A DNA stretch of 64,000 nucleotides from Daphnia carinata (GCF_022539665.2 NC_081333.1:13018971-13082970); one strand, 5' to 3'; counted from the first letter of the stretch, positions 49,201 to 63,556 are shown. A program made the numbers and translations. Notes: generated by a model not told the origin, from the sequence alone.

Positions 49201-52200
49201 TCGAATCGTCAAACGCCAATCGATCCGGCGGATCGCACGGCAGCGGAGCTGGACCCATGGCCGCTGGTGCGAATGGAACCAATGCCGTTAACGTCTCGTC
49301 TTCTTCTTCTTCCCCTTCGTCCAACGCGGCATCGTCGCTGCTCTTCCCGCGTGGACCCAATTCCGTTTCCAGCCTCGTCCGGCTGGCCCTTTCGTCCAAT
49401 TTCCCGGGCGGACTGCTCAGCACGGCCCAGAGTTACCCGAGTTTGAGCAACACGTTGAGCAGCCTGTCTTCGGTGGCATCTCACGCTGTTTCCATGGCCG
49501 GCGCTTCGTCCACCAATTTACACCACGGACACGCTGGAGCCGGCCAGGGGCATCAACAGACGGGCGGAAGTCACGGACTGAGCCAAGCTCTGTCGATGAG
49601 CCTGACCGGATCGAGCGATTCCGAACAAGTGAGTCTGGAAGATTTCCTGGAGAGCTGCAGGGCGGGCACGTTGCTGGCCGAACTGGAAGACGACGACGAA
49701 TTGCCGGAACCCGACGAGGACGACAACGAAGACGATGACGAGAACGAGGACGATGAAGACTTTGAAGAAGTGACGGAAGAAGACAGTGGTGGAGGTGGAG
49801 TGGGTAGTCTCGTCGGAGGCTCGGGAGATGGCGCCACACGACACGTGACGGGCAACACCAAACGGCGCAGTTGGGATGACGAGTTCGTCCTGAAACGGCA
49901 ATTTTCCGCTTTGATTCCGGCCTTCGATCCGCGACCGGGCCGCACCAATGTCCACCAAACGTCTGATTTAGAAATTCCTCCGCCAGGTGCCGCCACTGAA
50001 GGAGCTCAAGGAGCTGAGGCCATTTTTTCTTCTTCCTCCTCTTCTTCCTCCTCGATCATGGCCCCTGGTCAGCAGCAACAACAGCCGCTTCAATCCGATG
50101 TGGAAGCCGATGCTGACTTGGTGCCTCAACCCAAGTTACATCTCATCTTGCGCGGGCCGGGCTTGCCCAACATCCCAGATGTTGAAATCGAGTTGACGGA
50201 CGGCGATTGGACCGTCTTCAAAGCAGTGCAAAAATTGATCCAGTCATCAGCGCTGGGCACCCGACAAGAGAAGTTGAGGCGCATCTGGGAGCCGACCTAC
50301 ACTGTCGTCTACAAAGAACTGAAGGACGAAGCCGGAGCGGTCGTTATTGGCCCATCGGCCGGACTGAGCGACGCCAACAGCATGGGCCAACAGCGTCGGC
50401 TGATGGACGACGAGCTCTTCTTGCCCGACTTCGACGTCAACACGCAAACGAGCAACACGGTGGGATCGTGCAGCGTCGGAGACGTCCTCCTCCTCCTCCG
50501 GCAGCTGTACATCCTGAGCAGCCGGCCTCCGGGTCCAGGCGAGCAGCTGGAAGTGGAACAACAGCAACATCAGTCTCATCACAGCGCTACGATTTTCATC
50601 CCGCTCGAAGAGTTCAGCAGCAAGAAAGTGACGAACAAGTTGACACAACAACTCTCTGATCCTCTTGTCGTCTCTTCCGGCGCTCTGCCGGCCTGGTGCG
50701 AGCAGCTTTTGACTGTTTGCCCGATGTTGGTGCCTTTTGAGACCCGCCAAATGTACTTCCAGGCCACGGCTTTTGGAACATCTCGGTAATTTCATTTTTA
50801 ATTAATTTAGATTTTCAATTAAAATTATCTTCGTGTCCAGCTCGATCGTTTGGCTGCAGAGTCAAAGGGATTCTGCCGTCGAGAGGCAGCGAAACACGGG
50901 CGCCGTTCCGCGACGTGACGATCCACACGAATTCCGCGTCGGTCGACTCAAACACGAACGCGTCCGGGTTCCTCGTGGCGAGCGACTGCTCGACTGGGCG
51001 CAGCAGGTCATGAAGGTCCACGCCGATCGCAAGGCCATCCTCGAAGTGGAATTCCAAGACGAGGAAGGCACCGGACTCGGTCCGTCTCTGGAGTTTTACG
51101 CCCTGGTGGCGGCCGAGAGCCAACGGCGCGACCTGGCTCTGTGGATCTGTGACGATGAAGACGACGACGTGACGTCGGCCGAAACGGCCGCATCCGTGGC
51201 CGATTCGGGTGTCAAACCGCCCGGTTATTACGTGGTTAGGCCGTCTGGCCTGTTTCCGGCTCCCCTGCCGCAAGACTCGCCCATCTGTGATCGCGCCGAG
51301 CAGCTCTATTGGTTTTTAGGCGTCTTCCTGGCCAAGGCACTTCAGGACGGCCGCCTTGTCGATTTACCTCTTTCGACTCCCTTCCTCAAATTGCTGTGCC
51401 AGGGCGACGTGTCTTGCCCGGCCCAGCAGCCCGTCTTTGTCAACAGCGACAGCAAGCGCGCTAAAACTTACCGGGCTGGATCTCACCCTCCGCCGCAACA
51501 GCCTCCACCTCCACCCACACCAGTCCCATCGTCTCAGCAGCAACAACAGCAGCAGGAGGTGGAAGACCCGATGACGTCGTCCGTCTTCTCTCAGGATGGA
51601 GACGTTTTGGGCGGCAATGGCAAGACGCTGACCGGAAGTAACAGCCCACGTGATCCGTCCCTCCCCTGGTTCTCCGGTTTCCTCTCGCACGAAGACCTGG
51701 CCATCGTCGATCCGACTCGAGGCCGGTTCCTTCTCCAGTTGCGAGCCTTGGCCACGCGACGTCGTCAGATTTTAACGGACCCGACGCTCAGCCACGAGGA
51801 TCGATGCCGTCAGGCGGACAATTTGGCTCTAGCCCAGCCCAATCTGTTGAACAGCAATTCGACGACGACCGTGTCGAGCGTGTCCGGCCAAACTCACAGC
51901 AACATGTCGCAGAAACCGGCCACCATTGTCCCACCGCAATCGCAAAAGATTCAAAGCGCGGCCCAAGGGCAAGGCGGGGGAGTCCGTCTCGAAGATTTGG
52001 GATTGACTTTCCAATTCGCCCCGTCGTCCAAAGTCTTTGGCTTTACCGATGTCGAACTGCGTTCCGGCGGTGCTGATTTCGAGGTACCTAATCGTTTTTT
52101 TTTTTTTTTTTGATTTATTAATTGATTTATTTTAATGATGTTTTAATGGAATGGCAACAGGTGACGCTGGACAACGTGGAAGACTACGTCGAACTGATGG

Positions 52201-52706
52201 CGGAATTTTGCCTGGAACGTGGCATCCGTCGCCAAATGGAAGCCTTGCGCCAAGGCTTTGACCGTGTCTTCCCCATGTCGCGTCTGGCCGGTTTCAGCCC
52301 GGCTGAGCTACGGCTTTTGCTGTGCGGCGACCAGAGTCCTAGCTGGACTCGCGAAGACATCCTGAACTACACAGAGCCGAAACTGGGCTACAGCCGCGAC
52401 AGCCCCGGCTTTCAGCGTTTCGTCAACGTGCTGACGGGCATGAACGCGGAAGAGCGCAAGGCGTTCCTCCAGTTCACGACGGGCTGCTCGTCGCTGCCAC
52501 CCGGCGGATTGGCCAACCTCTACCCTCGTCTGACGGTCGTGCGAAAAGTGGACGGCGTGACGGATCGAAGCGGATGCGTCAACGGCAGCTATCCGTCCGT
52601 CAACACGTGCGTCCATTATCTCAAGCTACCCGAATACGACTCTGAGGAGATCCTTCGCGAACGGCTCCTGGCCGCTACCCGTGAAAAGGGTTTCCACCTC
52701 AATTGA
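43229..52706 (+). CDS. HECTD1: HECTD1-type HECT E3 ubiquitin ligase
   Basis: Exons 43229-43380, 43437-43671, 43741-44766, 44828-47197, 47260-49061, 49133-50785, 50841-52083 and 52161-52706 (3008 aa; vertebrate HECTD1 is about 2610). N-terminus [13 protein letters not shown] starts ARM-like repeats (about 1-300). Ankyrin repeats lie at about 410-505, a conserved block with PYHWRDW at about 770, a SUN/discoidin-like domain at about 1240-1410, an MIB/HERC2 domain at about 1440-1515, and a C-terminal HECT domain (about 2470-3008) whose catalytic Cys is in [12 protein letters not shown] (about residue 2977). HECT ligases take ubiquitin on this Cys and pass it to substrates. Extra length comes from low-complexity insertions: Ala-11, CAG/CAA Gln tracts, a Ser run and an Asp/Glu-rich block in exons 5-7. 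GC content and codon use are clearly higher than in region 1. Confidence 0.97.
48620..48655 (+). repeat. Poly-alanine coding tract in HECTD1
   Basis: A run of eleven Ala codons (GCN mixed) after SGVASP in exon 5. Lies between the MIB/HERC2 domain and the HECT domain, in a region expected to be disordered. Confidence 0.85.
48829..48853 (+). repeat. CAG/CAA glutamine tract in HECTD1
   Basis: Mixed CAA/CAG repeat coding for eight Gln residues in exon 5. Related short Gln tracts lie at about 50070-50085 and 51534-51556. Confidence 0.85.
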
Positions 52707-54082
52707 AAAAATATGTTATTTTTGTTTACGGTGGGATTTGTTTTTGGTTTACCGTTGGAGTTTGACGTTTGTCATTAATTTCACCGTTTTTTCTATCCCC
52801 CCCACAATCTGATGTGAAAAAAAAAAAAAAAAAAACACCAAAGTTTCGAGCGAGAGAAAAAGAGGATGGGAAATTCATCACAAGCTGAATGAGAAAGAAA
52901 AAAAAAACCATTTGTATAAAAAAACAAAAAAATAAATAGGATCGAGGTAGTCGCGTGTTTTCTGCTATCCACATCGTGTCACGCGAATTCTTTTGGCTTG
53001 TTTTTTTTCCTAACGGCGGTCAACGACGACTCCACCTCCTTGTTGTCTATTGCCTCCTTTTTTTTTCCCCCAATGTAATCCAATGATACATTTAAGTCCC
53101 CCCAATGACTAAAATTCTGCTTTTTTTTTATTTTTTTTTTTGACCTATCGCCTAGATCTTACTTCTCGGTAACGAAGAGTAGAAGATTTTTCATTTAGTG
53201 TTTTGAATTTTGTTCGATGGTCCACACGTTTTTTGTGGACAATGGAAGCGAAAACAAAAAGAAGAAGAAGAAGAAAAGTAGTAATTCATTTGTAGGGACA
53301 TGCAACACACGAGGCCGCTTTATTTTTCGGCATAACCAATGTGCGTCAATGTCTTGATTTTGTGTGGAGCTCGGTGGGTTTTGGTGAAACAATTTTTTTT
53401 TTTTTGGCATTCATTTTTTTTTTTTTCTTTATACATATATATATTTTTTTTATTGATCCACCAGCTGCTGCTCCACACCCAACCACCCCTACTTCTACTG
53501 TTGCACTTTCATTTAGCCATCGTTTTCTTTTGTGAAATGAAACACGCATCTTTATAATACAATTGATTGTGCCCCCCCTCCTCCTCATCGCCCCCTTAAT
53601 CTCTCGCATTGATTATGGTTCAGTTTTTGTTTATTTTTTCCCTCCTTAATCTCTCTATCTCTCCAAAGAACTATCGGGATTTTTGTCTGATTTTTTTTTT
53701 TGTTTGATTTTCTTTTGTTTTTCAATATATTCTCCTCCTCTTATTCATGTTTGTCATGCAGATTTACTCTTGCACATGGTGTAGTAAGCTACTACTTTAA
53801 TCAAGTATACGTTTCAACGATATCCGAATTCCGCAATTTTATTAGTTGCTTTCATCCTTACTTGGGGAAAATTCAGTTAAATCTGTTTTTAAATTCTTCT
53901 TTTTATGGACGTTAAAGTTGAATAGACCACACCCTCAAAGGAGGAGGAGTTTGTTACACATTGAAATCGATTGTTAGGCCGATTTCAATCGCTACAGTCA
54001 ATGTCGTCTGCTAGCCACATGCTTCTCCGAGTGTTGACTTTTTGATTTTCCAAAGTTTTTCTCGTTGAAAATTTGCAAAAAA
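52707..54082 (+). other. HECTD1 3' UTR and DPH5 upstream region
   Basis: Strongly T-rich sequence with many homopolymers. A polyadenylation signal AATAAA occurs at 52931-52936, about 225 bp after the HECTD1 stop. A perfect 10 bp inverted repeat (ATTGAAATCG at 53960-53969, CGATTTCAAT at 53980-53989) lies about 100 bp upstream of the DPH5 start codon. No gene is seen in the 1.4 kb. Confidence 0.6.
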
Positions 54083-55237
54083 ATGTTGTATTTAGTAGGT
54101 TTAGGCTTAGGAGATGCTAAAGATATCACAGTCAGGGGTTTGGAGATAGTTAAGGCAGCCGATCAAGTTTATTTAGAAGCTTACACGTCTATATTGACTG
54201 TTGGAAAGGAGGCATTGGTAAGTGATGGTGTGCTTCATGAGAAAAATTGTACAAATTTAACAATTTTGATTTTAATTGTACAGGAAAGTTTCTATGGTAG
54301 AGAAATTATTGTGGCTGATAGGGAATTTGTGGAACAAAAGGCTGAATCCTTTATTGAATTCGGCCAGAAATACTGATATTGCTTTCCTAGGTAACAAAAC
54401 TACACAACTAAAATTTGAATTTGAGTTATTACAGGCTTGAAAATTTTCTCAAAACAATAGTTGTAGGTGATCCATTTGGTGCAACAACTCACACTGATCT
54501 TGTATTAAGAGCCAAGGAAGTTGGTGTACCTTTCCAAGTTGTTCACAATACTTCAATTTTGAATGCTGTGGGTTGTTGTGGTCTTCAGGTAATAAAACAA
54601 TATAATTTAAGCATTACTATTAATTACACTGTTAAATCCAATCCTTCAATTATAGTTGTACAGCTTTGGAGAAACTGTTTCAATTCCATTTTGGACAGAT
54701 ACGTGGAAACCAGACAGCTTTTTTGAAAAAATTGAAGGAAATTTAGAAAGAGGACTACACACACTGTGTTTACTGGGTAAAACTTTTTTTCATTACTAGT
54801 TATCTCTTAGAAGCAATGTAAGTAAATCCTGCTTTCTAGATATTAAAGTGAAAGAGCAAACGGTAGAGAATATGATGAAGAATAGGCCAATATTCGAACC
54901 GCCACGATTCATGAGTAACCAACAAGCAGCCAACCAATTGATGGAGATTGTCAAATCTAAGAACCAAACAAGTATGCTAAATGCTTATTTTTTCCAAAAG
55001 TCTATACATCTAATTAAATTCGTTTGCACAGAATTAACCGGTGAAACTTTGTGTGTTGGCGTGGCGCGTGTTGGCTGGCCTGATCAAAAGTTAAGTGCCT
55101 GTACACTAGAGGAAATGTTGACCTGCGAGTTAGGTCAACCACTTCACTCTTTAGTGATTGTGGGCAAAATTCATCCACTCGAGCTGGACTTCTTACGGAT
55201 GTTTAGCCCTGAAATTACCTCACACAGTGGCCAATAA
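54083..55237 (+). CDS. DPH5: Diphthine methyl ester synthase DPH5, with a one-base frameshift in exon 2
   Basis: Exons 54083-54217, 54284-54390, 54461-54588, 54656-54776, 54840-54971 and 55032-55237. DPH5 is the cytosolic SAM-dependent methyltransferase of diphthamide synthesis on eEF2. N-terminus [16 protein letters not shown], then [54 protein letters not shown] and [11 protein letters not shown] are all typical. The spliced length would be 275 codons (vertebrate about 285) if exon 2 had one base fewer: with the present sequence the frame reaches a TGA at 54374-54376, whereas removing one T from TTT at 54350-54352 keeps the family sequence through NTDIAFL into exon 3. All other exon phases agree. 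A sequencing or consensus error is more likely than a real loss of an essential gene. Confidence 0.9.
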
Positions 55238-55414
55238 CGGTAATAAATTGCTGTACATTATCCTTTGGTTCTAGATCGAATCATTTTCAGCATTAAGTGT
55301 ATTCATCTCCAAATATCGGTTTTGATTACCGGCGAAAAGGGCGTTGTTGAGATTTTGTTCTGAAAAATTTCTATGTCCGTGAATATAGGGATGAAATATT
55401 AATTTCATTTAAGT

Positions 55415-55531
55415 TTAGACGTCGTCTGCTGCGTCGTAATGCCGCCCAGTTTCCTCCGATGCGGGAATCAGCTGTTCAGGATATTTTTCCAAGTAGGCCG
55501 TTGCGTTGAAAAACGCATCACTACCCATGTC
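55415..55531 (-). CDS. Candidate terminal coding exon (possible alternative Mextli 3' end)
   Basis: A 39-codon open stretch on the minus strand, preceded by a good acceptor (CTTTACCTAG) and closed by TAA. It reads GSDAFFNATAYLEKYPEQL then PASEETGRHYDAADDV, a composition typical of real protein. It begins in phase 0, and joining it to Mextli exon 9 at CGAAAG (donor GTTTGA at about 56009) would be in frame, replacing the final Val and stop. The donor is weak and the intron would be about 480 bp, longer than others here. It could also belong to an unrelated transcript. Not recognised from a family. Confidence 0.4.
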   Translation of the reverse strand, partial: DMGSDAFFNATAYLEKYPEQLIPASEETGRHYDAADDV

Positions 55532-56003
55532 CTAGGTAAAGCATTTTAAAGTTGTTATTGGCTGATGCAAAGTTGATCGGAATAGATCATGCACAGGCAA
55601 TGGAACATCACGTGGGAAGTAACGGACAAGGCAAATCACTCAGGTTAGTCAACGCTGGCATTCAGTGTATTATTATTATTTGTCGTTAGCATGAAAAATA
55701 ATAAAGAAATGCATAACATTTTTTAGATAAATTTCAGGATAAACAGATGTGATGAATTAGGTAGCTGAGTTAATGTGTCTGAAAAAGACGGGAATAAACT
55801 GTTTTGGTATAGTTTTGAGACTCGAATCGAAGACTATGAAAAGGGGAAATAATATTAATACGGTAGTGGCTTCCACCAAAAAAACGAAAAAACCTGGCGA
55901 CATTTGTGAAAATTTTGCAAGGCCACACGTAGGAACTTCCTAAATTAAAATTTTGTGCACTCTCTAATAGTCCATATAACATGCCGGGCGCTCAGCGCCC
56001 ATT

Positions 56004-57931
56004 TCAAACCTTTCGGGCAATATCGGGGGCGTTTTGAAAAACCAATTCAAAATTAGCTGGCGGCTGACGGCAAAGAGGCGATTTTGACCAGAGTAACAAT
56101 TTTTCACGATCATATTTCAAGATTTTCTTAACCGATGGCGCACATTCTCTAGGACTATCCTGTGACGGAAAGAACACTCCATCATCCATGCTATATTGAA
56201 AATAGAGGGTACGAATCAACGTATAATGAAAATTAAAAAGTAGAACAAGGCATTATAACTTACCTGCTACAGGCGCTAAAATTGCGTTGGCGCTTATTTG
56301 CAAGACCAGCAAAATATTCGTCTAAAACCAATTTAGCTGTCTAAAACGCGAAGTTAAAATTAGTTTGAGAAAATGCTATTGTGTCTTATTTTTCAATACC
56401 TGCACCAAATCTAGGCTTTGACCTGTGATTTTTATGCAGTGTTCTCCCACAACGACAGAATGCTGATAATCTTCGAGCGCAGTGTCCATTAATGATTGTT
56501 TAAGACTATCGCGGATAGTCGCACAGTCTTGATTATTTGAATTCGATTGCGGAGAAGCAATGGGATCCTGAGGGACAGGACTAGCATTCCGTTGAATCGT
56601 CTGCTCAATCAATTGTCTTGCTTTCCTACATCAGGTAAACAATAAAATAAGTAAAAATGAGTTGCTGGGAAGATAGAATGGTAGGATCTTTACTCGATAT
56701 TGTCCGGAGCAGCTCCCGTGATCTGCACAAGACGTTCCGAAGCGCCGGGATTCACTACATTTCAAATTCGTACAATTAAATTCAACCTTGGAGACTCAAA
56801 CTAAAATGCATTCCGGAAAGGACAAATAACAGACAAGAATTCGTGCAGTTATTGAGCTTTCGTTAACGAGTTATTGCTAAATCTGTTTGGTTTTTAATTT
56901 GGGTTTCCAAGCGCGCAGGCAAAATGGAGAATACCTCGCTGAAATGAAATGACCGTGTCGCTTATCTCCTCGATCAAGTGCACCCGCCTTCCCTTGATAC
57001 CCATCACTGGCGAAGCAAAGTAGCCGTATTGGGAGACCATTATGTCAAAGAACATTTCAAAAAATCAATCAAGTCTACCCGTTTTGTACCTTTTCCCGAA
57101 TCAGCGTTCCTTATGACTACTTCATCTTTGATTGCGTGTTTAGCCGGCGAAACGCTGCCAACGTTGTTGACCGTATATTTCCCAGAAGATTTTACCACTT
57201 CACCAGGCAAAAGAAGAGGCAAAGGGCTAACTGGAGGTGATAATTCGTTTTGTCCTGTAGTTTGGCCGGCATTCGATGAAATCTCGGTAATGCCGGTGGC
57301 CTGCTAAAGAAAAAGAAAAGTAGGTATGTACATAATAAAATGTATCTACAGTTGAACGTAATGCATTCACTGTCTTAATAAAACCTACCAATTCATTAAG
57401 TTTTGATTGGTAATAGTTGCTGACTTGTTCTTGGGCAGCCCAACGACTAGCTCTCAGTTCAACCACTTCCAGCAGATACAGACGAGAGATTTTGTCTAGG
57501 CTGTCATCTCTGCCAGCGTTACGCAAATGGATGAAGACACGGTCAAGTTGATCTGAGAATATCAAAGCACATTTTCAGAAAAAGCCATTGCCTAAATCCC
57601 TATGCACAACTTTACCTTTGTAGTTCATTTCCAATTGTGCCCCAAAATGTTTGAGATTGACACACAGTGTTAGGACAGCAGAGCGCAGGTCTTTTTCAGT
57701 AGAGTTTGATTGCACTAGTTCATTGAAGTTTTCCATGAATAAAACAACATCTGCAACTATTGAAAAGCATTATTTGCTGTAATATTCAAGGTTGTTAAAT
57801 TTAAACCAACTGTTTTGAAAAATTCCACTGGATCCTTGAATGTTGTCTTTGTTTTTGAGCATAACTTGTGGGTTTTTGGTTCGCACATTTCTTGGAGCCC
57901 TAGCATAAGGTGTTCCTATCACAGATGTCAT
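56004..57931 (-). CDS. mxt: Mextli-like eIF4E-binding protein (MIF4G-like + KH domain)
   Basis: Exons on the minus strand: 57811-57931, 57616-57756, 57389-57552, 57090-57303, 56935-57006, 56694-56754, 56400-56625, 56264-56340 and 56004-56190 (420 aa), all phases consistent. Residues about 40-142 are helical and resemble the MIF4G-like N-terminal domain of Mextli. A KH domain follows at about 203-275 (GIKGRRVHLIEEISDTVI, then SERLVQITGAAPDNI). A second conserved block contains VVVGEHCIKITG and AKLVLDEYF. Near the C-terminus, YDREKLL (385-391) fits the eIF4E-binding consensus YxxxxL-phi. Mextli is an invertebrate translation regulator that binds eIF4E, and in flies is linked to early development and germline. 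The order MIF4G-like, KH, 4E-binding motif is what supports the name; the assignment is by recall of family features. Confidence 0.75.
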
Positions 57932-58371
57932 TTTGACTAAGGCAGGTTACTCCTGTTGACAAGACAAAACATGACCAATTAGAACCAGTGCCACCAATGT
58001 GTCAGTTTTCCATCATGTTTCAATACAAATCTGGGACCATCAATCTTTTGGAATCAACTAATGGGAAAAACACCAAACTGCGCAACTTTGAACATTATTT
58101 ACCGTGACGTTTTGAGTAACTTGAAGGCAGATTTGAGCTCGTTACAAAATACGTCGACGCCCTTCGTGAACAGCACGTCTTTCTTGCTCATCTGCTGCCC
58201 TCCTTGTGTATATGAGGTGAATTCTGTGTGTAATAATGTAGTTCGCCCGCTGGCAGGAACACAGAACTACTCAGAAAAAAATAAATATTAGGTATAACAA
58301 CGCACGGGAAATACACATGACTTTTTGTTGATAGATGTCGTGGTTCGTAATAATTTTTAAAAGTAAAAATT
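57932..58371. other. Intergenic region upstream of Mextli-like gene
   Basis: Presumed promoter of the minus-strand Mextli-like gene. A 76-codon open frame on the plus strand at about 58061-58291 has no family resemblance. Nothing else is seen. Confidence 0.45.
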
Positions 58372-59420
58372 GGGCTCATTTTGTCGGGCCTAAATTTTCT
58401 ATCGGATCTACTTTTATATTTCAAATAATTCAAAAACCATGAATTTTTCATAAAAACAAATTTCATATTCGTGATTCTTGTTTAATTTTGAATCAGAATC
58501 ATATATAATTATCTAGATTTAGTGATATTGTTTTTTATTAGGAAAAAATTTTAAGCCCGACAAAATAAGCCCAACAAAATAAGCCCGACTTTTTGTTTTC
58601 TTTGTTGAATTCAAAAACTATAAAGCCAATTGAATAACAAACTTCATTTTCATAATTATCATTAAATTTTGCATCGAGATCGTATATTAAAAACGAAATT
58701 TGAAAATTGGCCAAAAATGAAAAAGTGAGAAGGCTATACCCTTCTCACTTTTGTCAAAATCGGCCAAAAACGAAATCCCTTGGAATTCGATAAAAATCAC
58801 ATGGCATAGCCAAAATTGAACGCTGAGTTCGATTATGTAAGTGTTTTTCTTCTTAAACCAGCCGTTATTATTTTTTAATAGGAAAATCTATAGAAATATT
58901 AAGCCCGACTTTTTAAGCCCGAGGAAAATAGCCCGATGTTTTTGTTTTTTAAGTTTAATTTAAAAACTATAAAACCAGTTGGAAAACAAAATTCATTTTC
59001 ATAATTAGCATTCAATTTTGCATTGAAATCATATATGAAAAGCGAAATTTGAAATTTGGCCAAAAATGAAAAAGTAAGAAGGCTATACCCTTCTCACTTT
59101 TTCAATTTTCGTCAAATTCTAGATTTGGTTAAAAATACAATATTTTGATTCAAAATCGATCGCTGATCACGAAACTCTGGTATATTTTTATATTGGGCTA
59201 ATAGATTTTGAATTAACCGTAAAAACATAAAAGTCGGGCTTATTTTGTCGGGCTTCTTTTGTCGGGCTTAAAATTTTTTCCTGTTAAAAAATAATACCAT
59301 TTAATTTAGATAACTATATGTGATTTTAATTCTAAATTAACCAAAGAAAACGAAAATGGAACTTGTTTTTACGTAGAGTTTATATATTTTGAGTAATCTA
59401 AAATATAAAATAGGTGCGAA
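58372..59420. repeat. Foldback (inverted-repeat) element with internal tandem copies
   Basis: The left arm (about 58400-58593) is the reverse complement of the right arm (about 59228-59420). The innermost 60 bp, containing repeated AAGCCCGACAAAATA motifs, matches almost perfectly, and the outer 130 bp matches less well. Between the arms are two direct copies of a 200 bp segment (about 58555-58757 and 58902-59104), each with a hairpin formed by AAAAGTGAGAAGG and CCTTCTCACTTTT (58721-58733/58740-58752; the second copy at 59070-59101 has one mismatch). No coding frame is present. It looks like a foldback or MITE-like non-autonomous element, or a rearranged satellite. Confidence 0.75.
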
Positions 59421-59479
59421 TCGAAAAGATTACTAACGCGCCAGTACGCTACAGCGCTAGCGAAACACATCAAACTTCT

Positions 59480-60110
59480 TAGATTATTTAAAAACTATAA
59501 GCTCTACATAAAAACAAATTTCATATTCGTTATTCTTGTTAAATTTTGAATCTAATTCATCTATAATAATCTATTTTTATTGATATGAATTTTTTAAGTA
59601 GGCTTCTGGAATCGGGCCTTAAATTTCTAGCGTACCTACTTTTATGTTTCAAATAACTCAAAAACCATGAAGTCTACATAAAAACAAATTTTCATATTGG
59701 TGATTCTTATTAAATTTTGAATCTAATTCATCTACAATTTTCAATATTTATTGATATTAATTTTTTAAGTAGACGTCTGGAATCGGGCCTTAAATTTCTA
59801 GTGTACCTACAGTTATATTTCAAATAACTCAAAAGCCATGAAGTCTACATAAAAACAAATTTCATATTCTTGATTCTTATTAAAATTAGAATCTAATTCA
59901 TCTATAATTATCAATAGGTATTTATTGATATTAATTTTTTTAAGTAGACGTCTGGAATCGGGCCTTGAATTTCTAGCATACCTATTTTTATATTTCAAAT
60001 AACTCAAAAACCATAAACTCTACATAAAAACAAAATTCATTTTTGTGATTCTTGTTAAATTTAGAATCTAAATCATGTATATTTATTAAAATTTATTGAT
60101 TATTTAAGAA
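59480..60110. repeat. Satellite-like tandem repeat, about 172-bp monomer, about 3.7 copies
   Basis: Monomers begin at about 59481, 59651, 59822 and 59997 (spacing 170, 171 and 175 bp), each with AAATAACTCAAAAACCAT-like, ACATAAAAACAAATTTCATA and TCTGGAATCGGGCCTT motifs. Identity between neighbours is high but not perfect. The monomer is also recognisable in the arms of the foldback element at 58.4-59.4 kb, so the two structures share an origin. Confidence 0.8.
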
Positions 60111-60659
60111 AAACAAAAAAATTGCAAATTTTGGAAGGGAATCTCCCCGTTATCATGTACTGGCGCGCTTGACCGTGATGCAGCCTGTATTTTTATTTTT
60201 CAAAAACTTAAGTAGGCTATAGTATGAAAATACGTGGCTTAGATTCAAACTTCAACTAGAATCACGAAAATATCTTTCGATTTCTTGGGCAAGTGGAAAA
60301 GTTTGTTCGTAGTTATATCTATGCCCTATCTGAAAATTCCTAGTTATTCGAGCAGAGATGGCCTATTTTAAACGTTTCCCGAGATATCAGATAATTAAAA
60401 AATAATAATAATTTAATGACTACGAATCAAACATTGAAAAATTTAAGCAAAAACGTTGTTTAATAAAGGATTTCTTACATCTCTTACAAAACAATAGAAT
60501 AACCAAAAGCAAGAGAAAGAACCATTAGAAATTCTACTTTCAACTGCTGCAAGCAAGTACTGTTGTAGATGATAAGGGAAATGAGTATACTTTTTTAACT
60601 TATTAAAAGTTGGGTTCTGAATACTGTGTGGCAACAATCTGACAACGCAGACAATGTTC
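60111..60659. other. Intergenic AT-rich region 3' of CCDC102 gene
   Basis: No gene is seen. The part from about 60440 to 60659 is probably the 3' UTR of the minus-strand CCDC102 gene. Confidence 0.5.
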
Positions 60660-62903
<2,244 letters not shown>

Positions 62904-63556
62904 TTTCTTACACAATTTTGAATTATGTGTATCATCAACCCATTTTTAACACCACATGCAACATCTTAGTCTGTGTTCTAGAGCCATTGTAAACAGTTTG
63001 TCTGCATGGACCAGAAAAACAATGGCTAGTTTTTAAGGGTTCAATGATATCCAAATTAGTGAGTGTTGGAAGACACGGAATTGAGCTGAGATTACGTGGA
63101 GTTCAAAATGTTCTTATAAGAGTTCACGAAATTCGACACATATAAGAGACATCGCACACAATTTCACAATGTTTATTGTTCGACTACGAAAATTGAATGC
63201 ACACATGCACGCTTCTGAGAACAAGAGAAACCTATACATTAAGTTTTCCGATGGAAATTCAGACGCGTTGAACTCTAACGAAAAACAGTTATTCGGCCTA
63301 ATTGATGACGAGTTTTGCGTTGGACGAAGCAAAAAAAAAATAATAAAATGAAATCGGACATGACAGATCGTGACGTTGCCACATTGTTCACAAATTATCG
63401 ACAGTGCGACGCCTTTTTTCTTCTGCGTGATTATCGTGAATGGCAGTGAAGGACTGAACTCACTGGAGGATATTCGAGAAAATAATATAATGTGTTCTTA
63501 AATATATAAAATAACAATACACGTTATTTACAACCTTGTGCTATTCTAGCTGAAAG
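62904..63556. promoter_or_regulatory. Divergent intergenic region between CCDC102 and CUB-domain genes
   Basis: 653 bp between the CCDC102 start codon (minus) and the CUB-gene start codon (plus). It should contain both promoters. A 60-codon open frame on the plus strand at 63169-63351 is not recognised and probably not a gene. Confidence 0.5.

Noticed and set aside
58061-58291. Plus-strand open frame upstream of the Mextli-like gene
   Set aside because: No family resemblance, and it lies in the expected promoter and 5' UTR region of the minus-strand gene.
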